Shown here in pieces: positions 1 through 4,204 of a stretch of DNA of 5,865 nucleotides; the first letter of the stretch is position 1, and each line of letters begins with the position of its first letter. Source of the DNA: Candidatus Hydrogenedentota bacterium. Its GTDB lineage: Bacteria > Hydrogenedentota > Hydrogenedentia > Hydrogenedentales > CAITNO01. The translations under genes and the position numbers were made by a program. The notes under the pieces are model-generated. The model saw only the letters and a list, made by a program, of their open reading frames with translations, was not told the origin of the DNA and made no database searches. The stretch lies in the NCBI GenBank assembly GCA_029554925.1, contig JAKPUV010000509.1, positions 1-5,865 of the forward strand, given 5' to 3'.

Positions 1-1217
1 GCGAGCTCGGGAAAGTTTTTCGCCACCGCCTCCGCGCCGTACAGCTCCGTGAGCCGCCGCTTGAAGCGCTGCCGCTCCTCCTGCTGGCGCACATACGACC
101 GCATCATGACCAGTTCGGAGTCCGTCAGGTTGGAGAGGGGAGCCGAGGTGGCCACGCCCAGCACCTGGAACAGGCCGAGCACCTTGCCCTTCGGGTCGAG
201 GGGCGGCTTCTTCTCCCGCTTGGCGTTGACCGTGATCACGACCATCTTGCGCACCGCCTCGTTCTTGAGCGAGGCCTGGAAATTGTCGCCGGGAAAGGTG
301 CCGTGCAGCAGCTGGAGCACCGGCAGCAGGCCGAGGTTGTCCGACACCCCGCCGTCGCACAGGTAGACCCACGGGCGGTCCTCCCCGAGATAACTCTCCG
401 CCTGGAGCGCCGCCCGGTGGCGGGGGTGACCGGCGCGCTCGCGCGCCAGCTCCTCGCCGATCCACGCGGGCTTCACGAAGTCGTCCCCCTTGGGGTAATT
501 GCGCAGCGTCACCGGCGTCAGCAGGCCGGGGAACGCGGCCGACGCCGCCACCGCGTGGCCCACCGGATACGCCGACAGGTCCGAGTACAGCAGGTCGAAC
601 TGCCGCTGCGTGAAGTCAAAGCGCGTGCCCAGCTCCGTGTCCGTGGCGTTCAGCACAATGAAGGGCCGCTCGCTTTTCGCCTGCAGGTCCGCGAAGGTCT
701 TTTCCTTGAAGATGCGGTGGCTGAAGTCGTCCGCCAGCATGTCCGTGCGTCCGTAGAAGGGGGACGCGAGCTTCGGCCAGTTGAACGGTGACAGCACCCG
801 GCGGATCAGGCCGTCCTGGATGCTGTGGTAGAGGACCTTGTCCGGGAAGTCCTCGAAAATCTCATCGCCGAACAGCCCGTAATACGCCGCCGGCAGGCTC
901 CCCCCCGACACCGACGAGATGATGTCCACCTCGTCCAGCAGGGTGCACTCCTGTCCCTCCCAGACGATGGTTGTGTCGCGCAGCTTCTCCAGAACGCCGT
1001 AGGAGAGGGCCGCCGCCCGCGTGCCCCCGCCCGAAAAGGTCAGCACCACCAGCAGGCTGTCCGAGTTCCCCTTGCCGCACGGCGTGTTCTGGTAGCGGTA
1101 GCCGGCGTCCTTGTCAAAACGCGCCAGCGGCTCGTTGCGCAGCGGGATCGTGTGGCACCCCGCGAGAAACAGCAGCACCCCCGTGAACGCCCAAAGCCTC
1201 ACCCGTCTGCCCGGCAT
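1..1217 (-). CDS. Patatin-like phospholipase, lipoprotein (3' end beyond window)
   Basis: Reading down from the ATG at 1215-1217 gives an open frame of 405 residues to the window edge with no stop, so the C-terminus is missing. The N-terminus (MPGRRVRLWAFTGVLLFLAGC) is a basic stretch plus hydrophobic core ending in a perfect lipobox, LAGC, with lipidation expected at Cys21. Patatin-fold hallmarks follow in order: an oxyanion-hole motif SGGGTR (62-67), a nucleophile elbow SSVSGGS (101-107) with Ser104 as the likely nucleophile, a conserved AASAAFP stretch (224-230), and the catalytic-Asp motif DGG (288-290) in CDGGVSDNLGL. The elbow is S-x-S-x-G rather than the classical G-x-S-x-G, as I recall for a subset of patatin-like proteins. 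Family knowledge suggests a Ser/Asp-dyad lipid acyl hydrolase. The lipobox implies membrane anchoring facing the periplasm. Substrate is unknown. The start is supported by AGGAGG four bases upstream. It lies 67 bp downstream of tRNA-Ser on the same strand. Confidence 0.88.
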   Translation of the reverse strand, partial: MPGRRVRLWAFTGVLLFLAGCHTIPLRNEPLARFDKDAGYRYQNTPCGKGNSDSLLVVLTFSGGGTRAAALSYGVLEKLRDTTIVWEGQECTLLDEVDIISSVSGGSLPAAYYGLFGDEIFEDFPDKVLYHSIQDGLIRRVLSPFNWPKLASPFYGRTDMLADDFSHRIFKEKTFADLQAKSERPFIVLNATDTELGTRFDFTQRQFDLLYSDLSAYPVGHAVAASAAFPGLLTPVTLRNYPKGDDFVKPAWIGEELARERAGHPRHRAALQAESYLGEDRPWVYLCDGGVSDNLGLLPVLQLLHGTFPGDNFQASLKNEAVRKMVVITVNAKREKKPPLDPKGKVLGLFQVLGVATSAPLSNLTDSELVMMRSYVRQQEERQRFKRRLTELYGAEAVAKNFPEL

Positions 1218-1221
1218 GTCG

Positions 1222-1227
1222 CCTCCT
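1222..1227 (-). promoter_or_regulatory. Ribosome-binding site of the patatin-like gene
   Basis: The minus strand reads AGGAGG-CGAC-ATG, a perfect anti-Shine-Dalgarno match with a short four-base spacer. It fixes the start at 1217 and so places the lipobox correctly within the signal peptide. Confidence 0.8.
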
Positions 1228-1262
1228 GTGAAAGTCGCTGAAAACAACGCCAACGCGCGGCG

Positions 1263-1271
1263 AGTATAGCA
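1263..1271 (-). promoter_or_regulatory. Candidate extended -10 promoter for the patatin-like gene
   Basis: The minus strand reads TGCTATACT, an extended -10 (TGn plus TATACT, five of six against TATAAT) about 45 bases upstream of the start codon. No good -35 is visible. A -35 at normal spacing would fall inside the 3' end of tRNA-Ser, which fits an extended -10 promoter that does not need one. Readthrough from the tRNA is an alternative source of transcript. Confidence 0.45.
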
Positions 1272-1284
1272 GAGGGGAAAAGAA

Positions 1285-1374
1285 TGGCGGAGAGGCAGGG
1301 ATTCGAACCCTGGTTACGGTTACCCGTAAAACGGCTTTCGAGGCCGCCGCCTTCAACCACTCGGCCACCTCTCC
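1285..1374 (-). tRNA. tRNA-Ser(CGA), CCA encoded
   Basis: The minus strand folds as a class II tRNA of 90 nt. The acceptor stem is GGAGAGG pairing with CCTCTCC, then discriminator G and a genomically encoded CCA (1285-1287). The anticodon stem GCGGC/GCCGT encloses the loop CTCGAAA, with anticodon CGA at 1338-1340, which reads UCG serine codons. The long variable arm is a perfect 6-bp stem, TTACGG/CCGTAA with a 4-nt loop (1314-1329). The T arm is CAGGG-TTCGAAT-CCCTG. The large variable arm and the anticodon both identify serine. No clear T-rich terminator follows before the patatin-like gene. Confidence 0.96.
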
Positions 1375-1392
1375 GCGCCTGTGGGGACGCGC

Positions 1393-1421
1393 ATTCTAGC
1401 AAATTGCGCCGCCCCTGTTCC
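1393..1421 (-). promoter_or_regulatory. Candidate promoter of tRNA-Ser
   Basis: The minus strand carries TAGAAT (1393-1398) as a -10, preceded by GC in the context TTTGCTAGAAT. A weak -35-like GGAACA (1416-1421, three of six against TTGACA) lies 17 bases upstream. Transcription would start roughly ten bases before the tRNA, a normal leader length for a tRNA gene. Confidence 0.45.
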
Positions 1422-1432
1422 ATCGCGCTGAG

Positions 1433-1522
1433 GGGCGCGGCAAGCAGCGCCCCTACAGTGTCCCCCCGGCATTTGCAGGCACACCAAACCATTCTCCCGT
1501 AGGGGCGCTGCTTGCTGCGCCC
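1433..1522. repeat. Pair of inverted GC-rich palindromic units (REP/BIME- or MITE-like)
   Basis: The arms at 1433-1456 and 1499-1522 are reverse complements with 23 of 24 positions matching, separated by a 42-bp core. Each arm is also a hairpin: GGGGCGC and GCGCCCC (or GGGCGC/GCGCCC) flank an 8-10 nt centre that contains CAAGCA or TGCTTG. The sequence can therefore form two small hairpins or one long stem-loop. It lies between the 3' end of the OGL-like gene and the tRNA promoter. There is no T-run, so it is not a standard terminator, although a bidirectional RNA-stabilising or terminating role is possible. I see no clear target-site duplication and no reading frame in it. The architecture resembles REP doublets or small non-autonomous palindromic elements. 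Confidence 0.75.
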
Positions 1523-1566
1523 TGTCATGGAGGCATGCCCCGGGTTCTTGTCCGATGATCAGCGCG

Positions 1567-2742
1567 CTACTCGGCCTTCGGCAGGCTCTCCCAGTCGTCA
1601 GGGAGCAGTGCGCAGCAGAGGGTGTCGTGGCCCTCGCGGGAGGAGTTGAAGAGCACCGCACGGCTGTCGGGGGTGAAGGACCCGTGCGGGTGCGTCTTGA
1701 GCCCCTTTCCGAGGTGTCCCTGCGTGAGCAGACGCCGCTCGCGCTTCTCCGGGTGGACCAGCCAGAGGTTGCGGTCGAAGTCGTCGCCCATGACCCATTT
1801 GCCGTCCGGGCTGCCGTGGGTGTGCCACGCCGGGTACTGCGCGAGCACCTCCATCTTCCCCTGCGGCCCGTCGGCGAGGGTCGCCGTGGCGATGCCGTGG
1901 GGCAGTCCCTTGTGCCGGTCGTCGTAGGGCCACACCGTGAACACGATCCGGTCGGGCCCCCACCACGCCTCGTGGGTCACCCACTCGTCATAGGTCTCCT
2001 TGTAAAACGGCGCCGGGCCGTCCCCGCCGACCCGGGCGGTCCAGACGCGCTGGGGCGCGTCGCCGCCCGTCTCGTGGCAGAACATCACCAGCCCGGGCGT
2101 GAAGGGGTTCGCCTGGACATGGCCCACCTTGAAGTCGAAGGCCGTCACCTCGCGGGTGTCGCCCGTTTTGGTGTCCACGGCGTAAATCGCCGACCGGTCG
2201 TTGTCGCCGATGATCGCGCCCAGGTACAGCGTGCTCCCGTCGGCCTCGACGGAGATGGTGCCCGAGAGCGACCGGACCCCGTCGGGCACCTTCCCAAAAA
2301 TGCGGGGCTCCGCCGTGCCCTGGAAACTCTGGACCAGGTCCAGCATCCCCAGGGCGTCCCCCTGGACGTAATACAGGAACGGCGTGTTCCATGAGAGGGT
2401 GTTGTGCCCCGCGTCCTTCAGCGTCACCGGCTTCACCGTGCCGGTGGCAAGCTCCAGCAGGTGCGGGGCCATGCCGCCGCCCGACCGGTCGGACGTGAAG
2501 AAGAGGTATTTCCCGCCGTCCAGCCACATCGGGTGGGTCTGGTAAACAATGCTGTTCGTGGACCCGCCGGGCGTCAGGGTCAGCACCGTCGCCCCCGTTT
2601 TTTCATCCACATACGAGGGATAGAGGCCCGTGGGGATGCGGAAGCCCTCCGCCGCCCCCTCGCGGTGCCCGGCGGCGGCGCACAAAGCCGCCGCCCCCGC
2701 CGCCTGCAAAAAAGACCGTCTTCCCATTTTGGGCGTGAACAT
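1567..2742 (-). CDS. Tat-exported beta-propeller protein, oligogalacturonate lyase-like
   Basis: The complete protein has 391 residues. The N-terminus holds a twin-arginine motif, GRRSFLQ (7-13), and an Ala-rich hydrophobic stretch to about residue 25, so export in folded form by the Tat system is likely. The rest has TolB/WD40-like propeller repeats (for example SPDGKWVMG at 311-319 and TPDSRAVLF at 357-365). It also shows motifs I associate with oligogalacturonate lyase (PF14583): GHVQANPF...FCHE (207-224), THEAWW (256-261) and THPHGSFTPD (350-359). In characterised enzymes the equivalent histidines, here His223, His257, His351 and His353, take part in catalysis and Mn2+ binding. The Gln that normally precedes the HPH pair appears to be Leu348. 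Length fits the family at about 390. Substrate is not established, and a non-enzymatic propeller remains possible. No pectin-degradation neighbours are visible. GGAGG nine bases upstream supports Met1 over Met6. Confidence 0.8.
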   Translation of the reverse strand: MFTPKMGRRSFLQAAGAAALCAAAGHREGAAEGFRIPTGLYPSYVDEKTGATVLTLTPGGSTNSIVYQTHPMWLDGGKYLFFTSDRSGGGMAPHLLELATGTVKPVTLKDAGHNTLSWNTPFLYYVQGDALGMLDLVQSFQGTAEPRIFGKVPDGVRSLSGTISVEADGSTLYLGAIIGDNDRSAIYAVDTKTGDTREVTAFDFKVGHVQANPFTPGLVMFCHETGGDAPQRVWTARVGGDGPAPFYKETYDEWVTHEAWWGPDRIVFTVWPYDDRHKGLPHGIATATLADGPQGKMEVLAQYPAWHTHGSPDGKWVMGDDFDRNLWLVHPEKRERRLLTQGHLGKGLKTHPHGSFTPDSRAVLFNSSREGHDTLCCALLPDDWESLPKAE

Positions 2743-2751
2743 GGCGTGTTT

Positions 2752-2756
2752 CCTCC
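2752..2756 (-). promoter_or_regulatory. Ribosome-binding site of the OGL-like gene
   Basis: The minus strand reads GGAGG with nine bases before ATG at 2740-2742. At this spacing it favours the first Met. For Met6, fifteen bases further on, the distance would be too long. Confidence 0.7.
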
Positions 2757-2769
2757 AATTGCCGCGCCC

Positions 2770-2800
2770 AGCCTAGCACAGGGCCCCGGAACATTCCCAA
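2770..2800 (-). promoter_or_regulatory. Candidate promoter of the OGL-like gene
   Basis: The minus strand has TGTGCTAGGCT, with TAGGCT (2770-2775) as a weak -10. TTGGGA (2795-2800) is a possible -35 at a long 19-base spacing. It would give a leader of about 20 bases that includes the ribosome-binding site. Support comes mainly from position and from the shared GCTA core seen ahead of two other genes in this window. Confidence 0.35.
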
Positions 2801-2856
2801 CGCGGCACCGGGCGCACCTTCAGCCTCCGTGAGCAGGGCGTCCCGCGCCCCGAACA

Positions 2857-2873
2857 TCAAATCTGAAATTTGA
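2857..2873. repeat. AT-rich dyad
   Basis: TCAAAT (2857-2862) and ATTTGA (2868-2873) are perfect inverted arms around a 5-base centre. A second nested pair, AATCT (2860-2864) and AGATT (2873-2877), shares the same stretch. It is an AT-rich island in a GC-rich spacer and could be an operator-like site or a fragment of a dispersed repeat. Confidence 0.45.
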
Positions 2874-3018
2874 GATTGAATGGGGTGGAAAAGACTGCCA
2901 ACCCGCTCCATGACCCAAACACCGCGCCGTGCGACATCCCCTGGAGTGCGGCTGTTACGTCCCGCCGGCCTTGTCTTCGGGCTCACGCGAAACGTGCGGG
3001 CGTGCCGCCGCCTTCCCA

Positions 3019-3038
3019 CCCGCAGGCTCGCCTGCGGG
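3019..3038. repeat. 20-bp GC-rich near-palindrome
   Basis: The plus strand reads CCCGCAGGC-TC-GCCTGCGGG. The 9-bp arms are perfect reverse complements, with only two bases between them. No T-run follows on either strand, so it does not look like an intrinsic terminator. A dispersed palindrome or a protein-binding site is more likely. Confidence 0.6.
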
Positions 3039-3104
3039 CCGCCAGGGCAACAGGCAAAAAGACGTCCCTTCTTTCGCGCCGATGCGCCGGTCCCATCCCG
3101 TTCC

Positions 3105-3201
3105 CCACTCCGCGATCTCCGCGTTGTCCGCATCTCTGCGTTGAGTCTTCTCCCCAGTGCGCCGCCGTTGGTGTGACACGGGAAGATCCCCCAACGCAGA
3201 G
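3105..3201. repeat. Degenerate 9-bp periodic tract of the CGCAGAGA type, with inverted partner
   Basis: At 3105-3139 successive units end in CCGC, CCGC, CCGC and CTGC at spacings of 9, 9 and 8 bases. On the minus strand these read as GCAGAGAT, GCGGACAAC, GCGGAGATC and GCGGAGTGG. CTCTGCGTTG (3134-3143) recurs inverted and exact as CAACGCAGAG (3192-3201), with 48 bases between the two. It resembles degenerate 'CGCAGAGA' repeats I recall from many uncultured bacterial genomes. Function is unknown. Confidence 0.5.
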
Positions 3202-3240
3202 CCCCTGCACTGAACATGCAAGAGCGCGGAGGCGGCAGGA

Positions 3241-3256
3241 CCTCTTCAAGAAGAGG
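3241..3256. repeat. Small perfect hairpin
   Basis: The plus strand reads CCTCTTC-AA-GAAGAGG, with 7-bp arms, or 6-bp arms around a CAAG loop. There is no downstream T-run on either strand. It lies about 190 bases upstream of the protease-like gene's start, too far to be a leader hairpin of the promoter proposed at 3385. Confidence 0.5.
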
Positions 3257-3384
3257 TATGACACTCACCCCACCACCCTGACGCTCAGAGCTATCAGAGC
3301 AAGTGGAGGTGCGCCCTCAACGCCGGGGTTCCGCCGCGCCACCAACTGATATCCGGGGGCTGGAAAAGTGCCCGGTGGTTCTCC

Positions 3385-3390
3385 TATAGT
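3385..3390 (+). promoter_or_regulatory. Candidate -10 element of the protease-like gene
   Basis: TATAGT (five of six against TATAAT) lies 43 bases before the ATG at 3434, which would give a leader of roughly 37 bases. No good -35 is visible. The best candidate is TGGAAA at 3361-3366 with an 18-base spacer, and it is weak. Confidence 0.4.
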
Positions 3391-3420
3391 ACCCGCGTCC
3401 GGAATCGGCCGGAACCCAGC

Positions 3421-3427
3421 GAAGGAA
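3421..3427 (+). promoter_or_regulatory. Ribosome-binding site of the protease-like gene
   Basis: GAAGGAA ends six bases before ATG at 3434. It decides the start in favour of 3434 over the in-frame GTG at 3368, which would add 22 residues ahead of the signal peptide and lie upstream of the candidate -10. Confidence 0.65.
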
Positions 3428-3433
3428 TTTCCC

Positions 3434-4204
3434 ATGTCCCCCAGCCACCGCCCCGCAGTTCTTTTTCCCTTTCTCCTCGCGTTTGCCGTCTGCCTGGCAC
3501 CCCTGACGGCCCCGGCGGACGAGCTGGCGGAGAAGGGGCGCGCGGTGTTTGAGTCCACCAAGGCCTCGGTGGTGACGGTGAAGATTGTCAGCAGCATCTC
3601 CTTCGGCGGGCAGGACCGGGAGCGGGAGGCGGAGGCGAACGCGGTGGTGATCGCCGGGGACGGGCTGGCGGTGCTGTCGCTGTCGGCGGTGGACCCGACG
3701 GCGATTCTGGCGATGATGGGCGAGGAGATGGAGGGCACGACGAGCAAGCTGGTGTCCCTGAAGATGGTCTACGGGGACAGTTCGGAGCACGACGCGGAGC
3801 TGGTGCTGCGGGACAAGGACCTCGATCTGGGGTTCATCCGCCCGCTGGAAAAGCCGGCGGAGGCGCTGCCCTTCGTGAACCCGGAGACGGCGGCGGTGCC
3901 CGCGGTCATGGACCCCGTGGTGGTGGTGGGGCAGCTGGGTCCGGTGGCCCAGCGGGCGCACACGGCGTTTGTTGAGCGGATCGAGGGGATGGTGGAAAAG
4001 CCCCGGTCCTTCTATTTCCTGGGGACGCACCGGTCGGACAGCGTGCTGTGCTCGCCGGTGTTCACGCTGGACGGCGCCCTGGTGGGGGTGGGCACGCTGC
4101 GGATGCAGAAGGGCGGCAACACCTCCGGGGACAGCATGGTGGCGGTCATTCCGGCGGCGCAGGTGCGGGAGCTTCTGGACCAGGTTCCGCCCCGGGCGGA
4201 GTGA
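3434..4204 (+). CDS. Secreted trypsin-fold (S1C/DegP-like) protein, probably catalytically dead
   Basis: The protein has 256 residues. A Sec signal peptide (hydrophobic 8-25) ends at APA, with cleavage likely after Ala28. The body matches the pattern of a short S1C chymotrypsin-fold domain without a PDZ domain: a strand-rich start EANAVVIAGDGLAVLSLSAVD (68-88), an Asp motif DLDLGFI (129-135), and a late SPVFTLDGALVGVG stretch (207-220) corresponding to the SGGPxxNxxGxxVGI region of active proteases. Aligning by eye to DegP, Asp131 sits at the catalytic Asp. The His position falls at Ser84, and the nucleophile Ser of GNSGG falls at Leu205 (SVLCSP). Two of three triad residues therefore seem lost, suggesting a binding or scaffolding role in the periplasm or outside the cell. 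The family call rests on pattern, not a search. Its 3' end overlaps the convergent RND gene by 59 bp. Confidence 0.75.
   Translation: MSPSHRPAVLFPFLLAFAVCLAPLTAPADELAEKGRAVFESTKASVVTVKIVSSISFGGQDREREAEANAVVIAGDGLAVLSLSAVDPTAILAMMGEEMEGTTSKLVSLKMVYGDSSEHDAELVLRDKDLDLGFIRPLEKPAEALPFVNPETAAVPAVMDPVVVVGQLGPVAQRAHTAFVERIEGMVEKPRSFYFLGTHRSDSVLCSPVFTLDGALVGVGTLRMQKGGNTSGDSMVAVIPAAQVRELLDQVPPRAE

Larger units (their letters stand above)
2776..3384. other. Long spacer with no credible gene, rich in short repeats
   Basis: About 600 bp lie between the divergent OGL-like and protease-like genes. Open frames exist on both strands, but their products are Arg/Pro-rich or low complexity, have no recognisable domain, lack good ribosome-binding sites and run through the repeats. 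The spacer holds an AT-rich dyad (2857-2873), a 20-bp GC palindrome (3019-3038), a roughly 9-bp periodic tract (3105-3140) with an inverted partner at 3192-3201, and a small perfect hairpin (3241-3256). No tRNA, rRNA or terminator with a T-run is visible. Confidence 0.7.

Noticed and set aside
1284..1502. Plus-strand open frame beginning MAERQGFEPW
   Set aside because: It is the antisense reading of tRNA-Ser; this N-terminus is a known artefact of translating across tRNA T arms.
1555..2394. 279-residue plus-strand frame opposite the OGL-like gene
   Set aside because: It is a typical GC-rich antisense shadow, while the minus strand has a signal peptide, a ribosome-binding site and family motifs.
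2677..2691. Possible lipobox (AALC at residues 18-21) in the OGL-like protein
   Set aside because: Leu immediately before Cys is not accepted at the -1 position of a lipobox; a plain Tat signal fits better.
3105..3140. Periodic tract considered as a CRISPR array
   Set aside because: Units are about 9 bp with no spacers and no cas genes are nearby.
3241..3256. Hairpin considered as an intrinsic terminator
   Set aside because: No T-run follows on either strand and no gene ends beside it.
2603..3268. 221-residue minus-strand open frame running from the spacer into the OGL-like gene
   Set aside because: It overlaps the start of a well-supported gene in another frame, has Arg/Gly-rich low-complexity content and crosses several repeats.
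2870..3349. 159-residue plus-strand open frame in the spacer
   Set aside because: It has no ribosome-binding site, no domain and a Pro/Arg/Ser-rich composition; it is built largely from the repeat tracts.
3368..3433. GTG at 3368 as start of the protease-like gene
   Set aside because: It would add 22 polar residues before the signal peptide, lies upstream of the TATAGT element and lacks a ribosome-binding site; ATG 3434 has all of these in order.
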